A DNA stretch of 64,000 nt from Dugong dugon (GCA_030035585.1 CM057482.1:13565001-13629000); one strand, 5' to 3'. Shown: positions 45,835 through 58,285, numbered from the stretch's first letter. Program-made: numbers and translations. Notes: a model not told the origin generated them from the sequence alone.

Positions 45835-47275
45835 CATGAATACCACCAAGATTCTTTTCTTGACACTCTCTCTTTGCCTTCAAGGCAAAATTCCTTGAAA
45901 GAGTCTTTTGTGTAGGTGCTGTCTCCAATTCCTCACCTTCCATTCTCCTGTTAGCCCACTGCAGTCAGACTTTTGCTTAGTGTACTCCACTGAAACTTCC
46001 CTTGTCAAGACGATCTTTGATGCCAAACCCTGTGATCCATTCTTAGGCCCCATCTTACTTGAAATATTAGCAGCGTTTGACTCAGTTCATCAGGTTCTCC
46101 TACTTGTGACATTTTCTCACTTCCAAGACAGTCTTGATTTTCCTCCTTTATTGCTACTCATTTCTTAGACTTCTTTGCTTATTCCTCCTTTTCTTCCCAG
46201 ACCCTTTTTTCTGCACTTATTTCCTTGATGATCTTATCCAGTGTCAAGACTTTAAATAGTATTTAAATACTGATGACTCTAAATTTATATCTTCAGTCAG
46301 AACCTCTCATGAGTTCCAGAGTCTCATCTAACTGCCTACTGTATATCACCATTCAGGTATCAATCTCAAACTTAACGTGTCCAATATTGAACTTCTGTTC
46401 TTCCTTCCAAAACTAACTCTACCTACAGTCTTCTTCCTCTTGGGTTGGGGGATCTTCCTCCTCTGGTTGCTCAGGCCAAAAACTTTAGCAAGCATCTCTC
46501 ACGTGGATTATTATATTGATCTTTGCTTCTACCTTTACATCTTTTTAACGTAAGCTAATCATGTTATTTCTCTGTAAAATTCTCCGTTGGCCGCCCATCT
46601 CAGTAAAATCCAAAATCATTATAATCTGGCCCCGTTTTCGTTATATGTCTGATCTCACCATCTACTACTATTCTTTTGTTCTCTTGGCTGTAAACACACT
46701 GTTCTTAAATCTTGCTGTTCCTTAAATACATGGGATCTTGCCTTAGGGCCTTGACATGCCTATGTCTTTCACCTCCTTCAAGTCAAGATATTACATTGGT
46801 TATGAGACCTACCCTGACTGCTTTATTTAAAATACCACCTCATTTCCTACAGTATCCATTACCCTGCTCTATTTTTTCCATGATGGCTCCCTGGGTGGCA
46901 CAAATGGTTAAACGTGTGGTCACTAGCCAAAAGGTTGGTAGTTCAAACCCACTCAGAGGTGCCTTGGAAGACAGGCCTGGCAATCTACTTCCAAAAGGTT
47001 ACAACCTTGAAAACCTGTGGAGCCCAGTTCTACTCTGCACACATGGGGTGGCCATGAGTCAGAATCAGCTGGATGGCAACTAACAACAATAATTTTTTTC
47101 CATAAGGATTACCACTTTCTAACATACTTTATTATGTGTATTATTTTTCTCTCTCCATTAAATGTAAGTGCCATAAGGACAGAGGTTTTAGTCTCTTGTT
47201 CATTGATATACTTCAAGCATCTAAAATAATATCTTACACATATTAGGTGCTCAGTATATGTTTATTGAATGAATG
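45835..47275 (+). repeat. L2 LINE (RT fragment to 3' end)
   Basis: 'tagcagcgtttgactcagtt' translates as LAAFDSVHQVLL, the L2 reverse transcriptase region (usually AAFDTVDHSLLL). Later, 'actgcctactgtatatcacc' and 'cttaacgtgtccaatattga' match L2. The 3' end 'aaggacagaggttttagtct' and 'taggtgctcagtatatgttt' plus GAATGAATG is typical. An AfroSINE interrupts it at 46882-47093. Confidence 0.85.
46882..47095 (+). repeat. AfroSINE (long form) inside L2
   Basis: 'tggctccctgggtggcacaa', 'gccaaaaggttggtagttca', 'gacaggcctggcaatctact', 'acatggggtggccatgagtc', ending 'ggcaactaacaacaataat'. Confidence 0.95.
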
Positions 47276-47454
47276 TTTGTGAAACAAATCTGTTTTCTTG
47301 TGCTCCATTTCTTGGCTCTGCTTCCTTGATGTTGGTCCCATTTTTAGGCCTTGTGTGGTTCCCAGCATTTCCCAGGAATCCTTTCAGATTAAAAATCTAG
47401 CCAAAAAAGGTAAAGTCTTTGTCTCAGCATTCCCAGGAAAAGTCTTGAGGTTCA

Positions 47455-47562
47455 CTATGATTGTTGTTGTTAGTCGAGTTGGTTCCAACTCATGGCAACC
47501 CCATGCGTGCAGAGTAGAACTGCTCCATAGGGTTTTCAAGGCTGTGACCTTTCTGTTCTGAT
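47455..47562 (-). repeat. AfroSINE fragment
   Basis: Antisense 3' half: 'attgttgttgttagtcgagt', 'ccaactcatggcaaccccat', 'gttttcaaggctgtgacctt'; the head is missing. Confidence 0.9.
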
Positions 47563-47887
47563 AATAATACTTCCAGGTCACCTAAGAAAAGTTTATTGTA
47601 GAGATATATAGGAATTAAAACTAGAATCAGAAAGTTATGATGATGTACTTTCTCTGGCTAGTTATATGCTTTCTCTTTGTGGCACCTCTGCATCTGTCTG
47701 TCTATTCTGTTTGTCTGTGGCTGCTAGTCTCAGAGATCTCTCATGTTCCAGATTGCAAATCCTGGAAGAAGCTAGTTTGGATTGATTTTAGTTAATCTGT
47801 TGATAATGAACAATCCCTTCAGGCTTAGTTATTTTATGGGTTGCCCAAAAGCGTGTGAATGGCCATCCCTAGGAAAATTATGCTCCC

Positions 47888-48048
47888 TGGGAGCTCTGGT
47901 GGCACAGTGGTTAAGAGCCTGGCTGCTAACCAAAAGGTCTGCAGTTCGAGTCTACCAGCTGCTCCTTGGAAACACTATGGGGGCAGTTTTGCTTTGTCTT
48001 ATAGGGTGGCTGTGAGTCAGAATTAATTCAATGGCAGCGGGTTTTGTC
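47888..48048 (+). repeat. AfroSINE (short form)
   Basis: 'gggagctctggtggcacagt', 'ctgctaaccaaaaggtctgc', 'agctgctccttggaaacact', 'aatggcagcgggttttg'. Confidence 0.93.
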
Positions 48049-48269
48049 TTATTGGTGGCTGACCGCTCAGTGCAGCAAACAGCCTAGAGATACTTCCCTG
48101 GTAGGAGGTGTGGGCTGGGAAGATTCACCTAGAAGGAAGTTGGGTGTGGCAAGCACCATAACTAATATGTCCGGTATAATCTAGAAGAAGAAGAACAAAA
48201 GAGTAGCCAAGGGAATTTTGAAAAAGGGTGTGTGCCATACCACATATAAAACATAATACCTATATATAT

Positions 48270-48308
48270 GGTACCAAAACCAAAAAACCAAACCCATTGC
48301 CGTTGAGG
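48270..48308 (-). repeat. AfroSINE tail remnant
   Basis: 'accaaaaccaaaaaaccaaacccattgccgttgag' matches only the 3' end of an antisense AfroSINE. Confidence 0.65.
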
Positions 48309-48379
48309 GGAAATATTTGCAATCCATGACTGTGTTACATATCTTTAATATATGAAGGACTCTTAAAAATAATTTTGGC

Positions 48380-49081
48380 GAGCTGCTTAATCCTACCTAG
48401 CAACCATACAGTATTTCCCTAGTCCATTCACCCTCCCACTTCCCTAGATTTCTGTTTTTCATACCTTTTTCTTTTACTGCATACTCCTGACAACTTTTCT
48501 TCTGCTCTAACTCTCTGCTGATGGCTCTCCTTTCTATTTCTTCTTCATTGAGAAGATGGAACCAGTCAAAAAATAACTTCTAAAAGCTTCCACTATCATA
48601 TATATCCTATACCCACATTTCTGCCTGTATGCTGTATTACATGTTCTTCTGTGACCATGAATGAACTCTGGTCTCTGGGCTAAGATCAGTCCCTGTATTT
48701 GTCCATTAGATCCCACTCACTTGCCTTACTTAAGGGCATTGCATAGTAATTCTTTCCCCTCTCTCCTACATTATCAACTTTTCCCCTCATTAATAGATCA
48801 TTCCCACTAACATACAACTTTATGCTGATTTTCTCATCTTAAAAAATAAACTAATTTTCTGCTTGTTACTCTCCGGCTACATCTCCATTTTCTTTCCTTT
48901 CCTTCACTGCATATTTCCTTGCCAGGATGTCTCTATTCACTGTCTCCCACTTCTGTCCTCCGTTTCTCTCATGAACCCTTTCCAAGTAGATTTTAACCTG
49001 GCCCATTTCAAAGAAACTGCTGTTATCTAGGTCATCAATGATTGTTACATCACTAAAATCAGTGGTAATTTCTCAGTTCTA
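48380..49081 (+). repeat. L2 LINE fragment
   Basis: 'cccatttcaaagaaactgct', 'gtcatcaatgattgttaca' and 'aaaatcagtggtaatttctc' resemble the L2 region just upstream of the RT fragment at 45.9 kb. It is diverged. Confidence 0.6.
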
Positions 49082-49119
49082 AGGAATGAAATTTAAAAAA
49101 AAAGATGACTACTACAGCA

Positions 49120-49810
49120 GAATAGGGTGGTTCACAACACAAGAAAGCCAGTAAGTAAATGAAAAGTAATCAACTTCTAGAGTAGTATTCATACACATAC
49201 AAATTTCAGACAATAAGATGTTTCTCATCTATTGCCTATTGTTGGCAAGGAAATCCAGAACTCTTCATATACTCCTTGCTTAAGCAGGTGAAAATTGGTA
49301 CAGCATTTCTGGATGCAATTTGGCAACTTGAACAAAAGCTTTAGAAATGTATGTATCTTTTGACCCAGCCATTCTGTTTCTAAGAGAATACCCTAAGGAA
49401 ATAAAAGTCATACACAGGCAGACACACACACAGGAGGAAAGGAAGGAGGGAGGAAAGGAGACGGAGAGAGGGAGGGAGGGATTCATTAAGGCATTGATTC
49501 TGGAAGGAAAAAAATTGAAAAAAATACCCAAAATGTCTAGCGATGGGAGATCAGTTAAATTACGGTGCCTCTGTGTAATAGAATACTATGTATCTGCTTA
49601 AAATGATGACATAGATACATTTATTGACATAGAAAGATTTTTATGATATATTTCTAAGTGAGAAAAGTATTATTCAGTGCAGTTTTGTGGGCAGCTGTGT
49701 GTATATTATACTCCTTTGGATGTACGTACATACGTACGTATGTATAGGAAAATGTCTGGAAGAATATACAGCAAAATGCTTTTCGGCTGCTATCATCAAG
49801 TAGCAGAATT
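49120..49810 (+). repeat. Old L1 3'-region fragment
   Basis: 'ggtacagcatttctggatgc', 'gacccagccattctgtttct', 'ataccctaaggaaataaaag' and 'taatagaatactatgtatct' follow old-L1 ORF2-end order. It includes a purine-rich GGA/GA tract at about 49430-49482 and a GTAC-rich tract near 49722-49744. Confidence 0.6.
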
Positions 49811-50293
49811 AAAGTATTTTTTCTCCCCTAGCTTAGAATGCTTGTTTTAACAACCACAGAAATAAGAAGAAAGAAAACCAAAAGAAATTTTTGGAAAAAA
49901 GAGAAAAAACTAACTTTCCAATTATATTTGACTTTTTCTGTTTTTGCATTCAAATACTGATAATCTGACTTGGTTCATATCTGACTGGCTTGTTCTGACC
50001 CAGTCCTGTTTCTTAACCCCACTGGACTTAAAATAGCTTGATGGCCTGCCAGCTGTGAGAAAATAGATGGACCAGATGAAATATTTACCATGCTTTTAGC
50101 TGCAAAGTTGCCCAGGAGTCTCTACAGGCTTGGTTTGGTTAATTCTACCAAGAGGCCAGCTACTAACTCAGTAAAACTATCTGAGAATTAATATAACAAC
50201 AAAATAAATAGAACATGTAGAGGTGAACTCCACAGAAGAAAGATGATGAAAAGCATAGAAAGCTCACCGAAGGTGGCTTTATCAGGACCCTCT

Positions 50294-50500
50294 TGTTAGT
50301 TCCCGTCCAGTCAGTTCCAACTCATGGCAACCTTGTGTGTGCAGAATAGAACTGCTCCATAGAGTTTTCAAGGCTGCGACCTTTCAGAAGTAGATTGCCA
50401 GGCCTGTCTCGTTAGTGCCTCTGGATGGGTTCACACCACCAACATTTTGGTTAATAGTCGAGTGCTTAATTAACTGTTCACGCCACCCAGAGACTCCCAA
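50294..50500 (-). repeat. AfroSINE (long form)
   Basis: Antisense: 'gttagttcccgtccagtcag', 'gtgcagaatagaactgctcc', 'agattgccaggcctgtctcg', head 'acgccacccagagactccc'. Confidence 0.95.
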
Positions 50501-50799
50501 CCTGCAATTAGGGTGTGATAAAATGGAATCAAAGGGTTTTGTAGAGCTTAAGTCCAGTAGTATATTGCATGTTGCAGTTGCTGTTTCCTGTTCTTTGTAT
50601 TGGTCATTTCTGTTCTGTATAGGTGGAAAAATTCATGTGTAAGTTTTGTTTTACTTCAGAGAATTTTAGCTAGGTTTTATTGTGAAATATTTGCCACCAT
50701 GAAAATTCTTAAAATCTAGTAATACAATATCACAGTTGTATTTTACACACACATGCAGAAACACACAGAGTTATTACATAGTGTAAAAATGGTGCAGTG

Positions 50800-51780
50800 G
50801 CATCACAGGTCCTCTGACTTCAGGGGGGGAGATCAACATCAGCCCAAGGCTGATTCCTCTGAGGTAAAACTCAAACATAGCTCCACCCTCCAACCTTTTC
50901 ACTAATTCTGATGTCAGCCATCCCTCCTACAGCACTGTCTGCTTCTCTGCTGAGTTTGGTAATTCGTTGCAATGGCCACACAGAACTCACAGACAATGCT
51001 TATGATTATGGGGTTTATACTCATGATTATGGGAAGTAACAGGATACAATTCAGGATCAAGAACGACTCAGGATACAGTTCTTCAGTCAGGACAGCTTTT
51101 TGAACGTGCCTGCAGGCCGGCCTCTCCCTCGGTCCCTCAGCGTGGCGTCTGCCCTGCTCATGCAAGTGTTAGAGAGCTCTTTAGCTTCTCTGATAAGTGC
51201 CCAGAGGCACCCTACTCTGCCCGGAAGCATCCTGCCCAAAAACGCTCAGCTGTCTTGTTCTGTGGGTGGGCACATCCAGTGTAGCCACTTTGCTCTGAGG
51301 GCCAGGAAGCCCACTGCACTGTGTCATGCCAGTCTCTTGGTGCTGCTGCCGCCATTTCTCTGCCACTGCTTCTTGCCATCTTGCACCGTCTATGGTGTTA
51401 CAGCTTTCTCTCTCTGCCTCCTGGGTCTGTGAGATTCTCCCTGCAGGGACCCTGGGTCCAAAGGACACGCTCCACTCTGGGATCTTCTTCCTTGATGTTG
51501 TGAGGTCCCCTGTCTGCTCTGGGATTGGCTCTCTGTTTAAGCCTAGCAGGATGACAAAACTAACCAGTCCTCTTGTTAGGGTTCCAAACACCTTATTGAC
51601 ATGGTCCCACCTGTACAAGGGCGCCATGCACCTTAATTGCGTTATTAGCAATGCTGTCCAGTCTCATTGGTGGGCCACAAGCAGCTTATTTGCAAAGTCC
51701 CACCCAATCATTTTGTGGATGTTACAAGACCATGGTGAGAGAGGTCATATAAAAGCTATTAATTGCATTGGTTTTGTACC
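50800..51780 (-). mobile_element. ERV-like LTR sequence (ERVL/MaLR-related)
   Basis: No credible protein. 51440-51540 (minus strand 'gtgtcctttggaccc') resembles 60700-60790 in the MaLR-like LTR, and 51175-51260 resembles 61700-61830 in its internal region. 50930-51060 recalls ERV LTR sequence around 'cacagaactcacagac'. It is probably one or more antisense LTR/ERV pieces; boundaries are uncertain. Confidence 0.5.
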
Positions 51781-51799
51781 CCTAAAAAAAACACCAAAA

Positions 51800-51878
51800 A
51801 GGAACCCTGGTGGCACAGTGGTTAAAAGCTCAGCTGCTAACCAAATGGTTGGCAGTTCGAATCCATCAGCCACTGTAT
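51800..51878 (+). repeat. AfroSINE 5' half
   Basis: 'ggaaccctggtggcacagtg' to 'cagttcgaatccatcagcca' is the complete tRNA-like head, after which the SINE stops. Confidence 0.9.
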
Positions 51879-52591
51879 GTCAGTGTGAAGAATTTGAAGG
51901 TTAGAAATTACAAAGAACTCAATTTTTACTGCCTTTTTTGATCTTCTTTCAATCATAGATGTGTAAATAATTTTGCTTATGCAGTATGTTTCAAGTTTAT
52001 AGCTTGCTTGTTTTCATTTAATGTTATGACCATGCTGTCATGTCATTAAATATTCTTTTGTAAAAAAAAGTTCCCACTTTAAAGATGAAGTAGTCAAAGC
52101 AGTGTGAATTTGTTAATGATTCAGTATATTCCTTTTATTAGAGGAAATAGTTTTCCGCAGCCTTCTGTCTTAATGGTAGTTGGCAGTCTAATGATGAAAT
52201 GATAGCATTCCAACTATATTTTTAAAAATTACATAGTAGTCCAGGTTTGTTTGTTTGTTTGAATAAACCAGAGAGTTCATTAAAGATTTTAAGGCTTACA
52301 TTTGTAGATAGGTACTTTAGTTTCACTTTCCTCAAGATAGTGAGAAATATTCTGTAACAGAAAGATGACTATTTTTAGCTTTTCTTTCTGCTGGTGAGGT
52401 GGAATAGCAAATATTTTTAGAGCAGTTGAAAGTACAGGCACTTAGATTAGCTCAGTGTTTCTATCATCAGAATCTCAATAACCTTGTTTATTTTATGTAT
52501 CTAGGTTTTACCTTCCAATGTTGTGAGTTTATGTAAATTGTAACATGATTCTTCTTTCTCTTTGGTCTAGTTCATCTCTCTGTGGAGCAAT

Positions 52592-52596
<5 letters not shown>

Positions 52597-52622
<26 letters not shown>
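52597..52622. repeat. Poly-A tract, 26 A
   Basis: Uninterrupted A-run. Nothing clearly retrotransposed precedes it and no target duplication was identified. Confidence 0.9.
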
Positions 52623-52744
52623 GACAAAAAGGCCAAATTTCTAAAGTTTTGACTTTCTCTCGTACATTTGTTGTATTTTGAATTATAATTATATCCTTCT
52701 GGTTATTGTGGGCAATGCTTTTCTTACAGATGAAACTTTCATAG

Positions 52745-52976
52745 TTAATACGGGGGGAGATCGTTGAAAGTCTTCTCTTGTAAGTGCAATAAACCCTTAA
52801 TATCCATAAGAGATGACCTCATGACCTTTGTAATTACCTAAGTTTATGAATACCACATAATTAATACAGGGGGAGATTGTTGAAAGTCTTCTCTTGTAAG
52901 TGCAGTAAACCCTTAATATCCATAAGAGATGACCTCATGACCTTTGTAATTACCTAAATTTATGAATACCACTAGA
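52745..52976. repeat. 116-bp tandem duplication
   Basis: Two head-to-tail copies (52745-52860, 52861-52976) starting 'ttaatac'. They differ at about four sites, all transitions, so the duplication is recent. It does not match another repeat in the window. Confidence 0.95.
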
Positions 52977-53299
52977 ACATTTCATGTTTCCCCTAAAATG
53001 AAGCATAGGAGAAGTGAAAATTTGAGTGACTGCTGTTTTTACTCTTAATAAGAGCTGCTCACGACAAGCACAGAACAGTTCAGGCCACAGTGAGAGGCTG
53101 AGCCACTCTCTTCCCACCAAAGTTTCAAGTTACTGTATGTTGTACAACTTTGGGGACGTTCACAATCGGTTTCTGTTATTCAAAGCAGTACAATAAGTAA
53201 TCAACAAACCTGAGAGACTAATATAATTTCCTGTTGCAGATTTGAAAACTATTAAAGATCTCCTTAAGTGCTAAAATCAGTGACTTAACAAGCCATTCA

Positions 53300-53575
53300 C
53301 ACCTCACATCATTTGCAGTCTGGCTGCTTCACCTACCATTCCACTGAAACAGCCCAGCCAAGATTGCCTATGACTTACTGGTTGTTAAATCCAGTTCTCA
53401 GTTGTTATCTTAACTGACTCTGTGGGATTTAACACTGTCTACTCCTGTCTTTGATGTCAAAGATACCATTTCCCTTTGCTTTTCCTTCTGTGTTTTTGGG
53501 CATTTCTTCCTTGACCTGAATCTTAAATGTTGGCACCAGTTCCCTAGGGTTTTGTTGTCTTCTCCCTATCTTTTT
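53300..53575 (+). repeat. L2 LINE fragment
   Basis: 'ctgcttcacctaccattcca', 'tgactctgtgggatttaaca' (DSVGFNTV) and 'gccatttt' follow the L2 RT region at lower similarity. Confidence 0.5.
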
Positions 53576-53599
53576 TTCTTTGTGCCATTTTCCTTAGAC

Positions 53600-54778
53600 A
53601 CTTTTTTTAAAAAACAGCTTTGTTGAAATATCCTAGACATTCATAAGCTGCACATATTTAAACTGTACAATTCGATAAAAAAAATTTTCTGGGTGTTATT
53701 TGCTTTGTTGTTGAATATACACAGCAAAACATACCAATTCAACAGTCTCTGTATGTACAAATTAGTGACATGATTACATTCTTCAAATTGTGCAACAGTT
53801 CCCACCCTCCTTTTCTGAGTTGTTCCTCCTTCATTGTAGTTTTAGTTTGCACATTTAGGTTCTTAATCCATTTTGAATTTGTTTTTGTGTATGGTGTGAG
53901 GCATGGATCCTGTTTCGTTTTTCTGCATGTGGAAATCCAGTTGTCCCAGCACCATTTATTGAAGAGACTCTTCTTTCCCCATCAGATGGACTTAGCACTC
54001 TTGTCCAAATCAGTTGACCATAGATGTGTGGGTTTATTTCTGGACTCTCAGTTGTATTCCTTTGGTCTTTGTGTCTATTGTTACACCAGTACTAGGCTGT
54101 TTTGATTCCTGTAGCTGTATAGTACGTTTTAAAATCAAGAAGTGTGAGTCCTCTTACTTTGTTCTTCTCTTTCAACGTTATTTTAGGTGTTCAGGGCCTC
54201 TTGCCATTCCATATAAAGTTGAGGATTGGTTTCTCTATTTCTGTAAAGAAGGTTGTTAGAATTTTGATCAAGATTGTGTTAAATCTGTGTTTTAGGTAGT
54301 ATTGAGATCTTAACAGTATTAAGTCTTCCAATCCATGAACATGGAACATTTTTCATTTTATTTAAGTCGTCTTTAATCTTTTTCAGCAGTGTTTTATAGT
54401 TTCATTGTATAAGTCCTTCACATCCCTGGTTAGATTTATTCCTAGATATTTTATTATCTTAGATGCTATTGTAAATAGAATTGTTTTCCCTAATTTCCCT
54501 TTCAGGTTTCTCATTGCTGATATATAGAAACTCAGCTTATTTTTGTTTGTTGACCTTGTGCTCTACAACTTTGCTGAATTTCTCTATTAGCTCTAGAAGT
54601 TTTCTTGTGAACTCTTTGGAATTTTCTGTACATAGGATCAAATCATCTGTGAATGGAGATAATTTTACTTCTTTTCCAGTATGGATACCTTGTCTTTTTC
54701 TTGTCTTATTGCTCTGGCGAGGACTTCTAATACAACACTGAATAGAAGTGGTGAGAGTGGGCACCCTTGTCTTGTTCA
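53600..54778 (-). mobile_element. L1, antisense, 3' UTR fragment joined to ORF2
   Basis: 53690-53830 is L1 3' UTR (like 12751-13090). From 53840 it is antisense ORF2; minus-strand frame 54537-54833 reads FTDDLILCTENSKEFTRKLLELI, the RT region with FADD changed to FTDD. The ORF2 C-terminus is deleted. Inactive. Confidence 0.85.
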
Positions 54779-54779
54779 A

Positions 54780-56065
54780 TTTGATAATTTTTGACATGTG
54801 TGAAACTATCACCACAATCAAGATAATGAGCATCTTTATTATCCCTCCAAAAGTTTCCTCATGTCCCTTAGCATTCTCTCTCTGCTGCCTCTTTCATCCC
54901 CACCCTAGTCCCTAGAATACCACTGATCTGCTTCCTGTCACATTAAATTAGTTTGCATTATCTAGAGTTTTATATAATAGAATCTTCTTTCTTTTTTGGT
55001 CTGGCTTCTTTCACTCAGTATTATTGTTTTGAGACTTATACACATGTATTTCAGTAGTCCATTCCTTTTATTACTGAGTAGTATTTCTCTGTATGGCTGT
55101 AGCAGTTCGTTATTCATTCACCTGTTGGTAGATGTATGGGTTGTTTCCAGTTTGGTTGTTGAAAATAAAACTCGCTATGAAAATTTGTGCCCAAATCTTT
55201 GTATGGGGTTATATGCTTTTATTTCTCTTGGATAAGATACCTAGGAGTAGAATAGGTCGATCGTACCATAGGTGCTGGTTTAACTTTTGAAGAAGCTGCC
55301 AACTGTTTTTGAAAGTATTGTGTCGTTTTACATTCCCACCAGCAGTGTGAGAGTTCCAGTTGCTCTGCATCCTTACCAACAGTTGGTATCATCACGTTTT
55401 TAATTTTAGACATTCTAATAGATGTGTAGTGGTATCGCATTATGGTTTTAATTTGCATTTCGCACAGACTAATGATGCTGAGCATCTTTTAATGTGCTCT
55501 TTGGCTGTTCATATATCTTCTTTGGTGAAGTGTCTGTTCAGATCTTTTGCCCATTTTAAATTTTGTTAGATTGTTTTCTTGTTACTGATATGTAAGAGTT
55601 ATTTCTGTATGCTAAATATAGGTCCGTTAATGGATATGCAGTTTGTGAATATTTTGTCAGTCTGTGGCTTGTCTTTTCATTCTTTTACTAGTGTCTTTCC
55701 AAGAGCAGAAGTTCTTAATTAAAAAAAAAATTAATTGTGGTAACTATGTAGGTAACAGAACATTTGCCCATTTCTACAGCCTTTACCTATACAGTTCAGT
55801 GATATTAATTACATCCATCATGTTGTTCAACCATCACCGTTAAGGATTCCTGAATTTTTCCAACACCCTTAACAGAAGATCAGTGTTCCCTGAGTTCTTA
55901 ATTTTGATGAAGTCCAAATCATCAGTTTAAAGAAAAAAAAAAAAAAAGAATTGTGCCTTTGGTATTATATCTTAAGAAAGCTTTACCTAACCCAAGGTTA
56001 CAAAGATTTTCTTGTTTGTGTTCTCCTAGAAGTATTACAGTTTTTGGTTTTACATTTAGGTCTAT
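54780..56065 (-). mobile_element. Old L1, antisense, with a nested L1 tail
   Basis: 3' UTR (54790-55000) then ORF2 end; minus-strand frame 55219-55485 contains IKTIMRYHYTSIRMSKIKN and WWECKTTQ, the L1 C-terminal motifs. It is split by the L1 tail at 55717-55890 and continues to about 56065. Confidence 0.85.
55706..55902 (-). mobile_element. L1 3'-tail insertion with target duplication
   Basis: 174-bp antisense L1 end ('tacagttcagtgatattaat', 'catcatgttgttcaaccatc') flanked by AGTTCTTAATT (from about 55708) and AGTTCTTAATT (from about 55892). Confidence 0.8.
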
Positions 56066-56640
56066 GAACTATTATTATTATTATTATTATTATTAATTGT
56101 GGTAAAAATACATAAAATAAATAAACTTGCTATTTTAACAAATTTTAAGTGCACAGTTCAGTGGCTTTAATTGCATTCACAGGGTTGTGCAACTGTCACC
56201 ACTATTTTCAAAATTTTTGCATCACCCTATTCAGAAACGCTGTACCCCATTAAGCAGTAACTTCCCATTTTCCCCTCTCCCCAGCTCCTAGTAACCTCTA
56301 ATTTACTTTGTCTATGAATCTGCCTATTCTAGATATTTCATCTAAGTGGTATCATACAGTATTTGTCCTTTTATGTCTGGCTTATTTCGCTTAGCATAAT
56401 GTTTTCAAGGTTTATCCATGTTGTAGCATGTATTAGAACTTCATTCCTTCTTATGGCTGAATAATACTCCATTTTATGTATATACCACATTTTATTTATT
56501 CATTCATCTTTTGATGGACACTTGGGTTATTCCACCTTTTGGCAATTGTGAATAATGCTGCAGTGAACACTGGTGTACAAGTCTTTGTTTGAGTCTCTGT
56601 TTTGGGTATACATTTAGGAGTGAAGTTTCATTGTGTTAAT
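56060..56640 (-). mobile_element. L1 3' end, antisense, with (TTA)n in place of poly-T
   Basis: A (TTA)n run (56067-56096) stands where the L1 poly-A would be. It is followed by 3' UTR ('gtgcacagttcagtggcttt', 'tgtaccccattaagcagtaa') and the end of ORF2 ('gcagtgaacactggtgtaca'). Confidence 0.85.
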
Positions 56641-56854
56641 GTTTGTGGAATTACATTATGTTAATATTCATTCAGTCATTCTCTTATTGACAGATATTTG
56701 GAGTAACAATGATCTTAATGGGAACTGTAACTAATATATATGATAGAAGTGACAAAACCTTGAGGATATGAATAAATAGACATGAGTACAAACTCCAGGA
56801 TTAAAGATATCAAGATATAAAGCTCTCAAAATAATACATTTTTAAAAAAAGTTG

Positions 56855-57042
56855 CTGTCAAGTCACCTCTGATTCATGGTGACCCCACTTGTGTCAAAGT
56901 AAAACTGTACTCCTTAGGGTTTTTAATGACAGAGTTTTTGTAAATAGATCACCAGGCCTTTCTTTCGTGATGCCTCAGGGTAGACTCCAACTTCCAACCT
57001 TTTGGTTAGCAGCTGAGCGTGTTAACCGTTTGTACCACTTGT
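56855..57042 (-). repeat. AfroSINE (long form, diverged)
   Basis: Antisense: 'ttgctgtcaagtcacctctg', 'agatcaccaggcctttcttt', 'cttccaaccttttggttagc', 'ttaaccgtttgtaccact'. Confidence 0.9.
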
Positions 57043-57457
57043 AATTCTGTATAATACTAGAAGGGTAAATATTTGAGTCCATGTTAAAGTTTTGGAGCAA
57101 AAAAAAAAGGAATGGATAGAGGGCAGCCTAGCTATAAGATGTTAAAATATAGTGAAGCTATAGCATTAAAAAAAAAAAAAGAGAATACCAGCATCGGGAT
57201 AAAAAAGACCAGTGGAAAGTTAGTCTAGAAATGGAACCTGTTGAATATAAGGATTTAATATATGATAAAGGAAGCATATGTATCGATAGGGAATGAAAGG
57301 GTTAATAACAAATGGTGTTGATATAACTCGAAGTGATTTGGAGTAAAAGAGATTTAGGTTTTTAAAAAATCACATACTAAAATAAGCTCCAGATGGATTA
57401 AATAATTACATAGAAACAACAAGCCAAAGAATTGAACTGTGTATTGATTGAACTTTA

Positions 57458-57873
57458 GAAGGTGTTATGGATTGAATTTTGTCCCCCCAAGATACGTTTT
57501 GGAATCCTAACCTCTATACCTGTGGATGTGATACCATTTGGGAATAGGGTTTTCCTTGTTATGTTAATGAGACCATATGGGTGTATAGGGTTCATCTTAA
57601 ACGTAATCACTTTTGAGATGTAAAAAGAGCAGATTAGCCACAGAAGCCAGCAAGCACAAATAGGGAAAAGAGAGGTTTCAGTGGAAATTGCCAAGGAACT
57701 GAGGAGAAGAAGCTGACAGAGACAAAGATCTTCCCCCAGAGCTTTCCTTAGAGCAGCTGCCCTGAGTTCAGACTTCTAGCTTCCTGAACTGTGAGAAAAT
57801 AAATTTCTATTCTTTAAAGCCATCTATTTGTGGTATTTCTGTTACAGCAGCACTAAGAAACTAAGACAGAAGA
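57458..57873 (+). mobile_element. MaLR (MLT1-like) solo LTR
   Basis: 406 bp from TGTTATGGATTGAATTTTGTC (57463) to CTAAGACA (57868), with 'agacttctagcttcctgaac', 'gtgagaaaataaatttctat' (polyA signal AATAAA) and 'gtggtatttctgttacagca'. Flanks GAAGG and GAAGA match at 4 of 5. Confidence 0.8.
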
Positions 57874-58203
57874 AGAATAAGCATAAAAATTGTAGAAGAA
57901 TTTACAAAGGAGATGATTGACAGACTAGACTACGTAAATATATAACTTTCATATCATTGAAAAATGGACCCAAAATGAAAAGACAGCAGATTGCAGGGAG
58001 TATTTGCTGCAGATTTCCAAGATTTAATATTATTATATATGAAGTCAGCATAGGGCAAAATTGGACAGTTAACTAAATAGGAAGTTAACAAGTAAAGAAA
58101 CATTGAAATTTTTTAAAATCCAAGTTAAACTACTGAGGAGGTGCTACCAGGGTCTACCCATTAAATTAGCAACAACTCCCATGCAGGCCAGAGTAAGTGC
58201 AAT

Positions 58204-58285
58204 TAATAGACGCAATTTGCTTAGTCTTACATATTGTTACAACTAATAGATGCGGTTTGCTATTAGTCTTATATTTTGCTGCAAC
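58204..58285. repeat. 40-bp imperfect tandem duplication
   Basis: Two units starting 'taataga' at 58204 and 58244 with shared 'tagtctta' and 'ttg(c/t)tacaac'-type ends, inside old L1 sequence. Confidence 0.7.

Noticed and set aside
45908-46168. 86-aa frame as a small gene
   Set aside because: Contains the L2 reverse transcriptase motif LAAFDSVHQVLL and sits in a degraded L2.
51181-51651. 156-aa minus-strand open frame
   Set aside because: No recognisable domain; lies in ERV-like LTR sequence with an overlapping 192-aa frame on the other strand, as expected of GC-rich non-coding repeat DNA.
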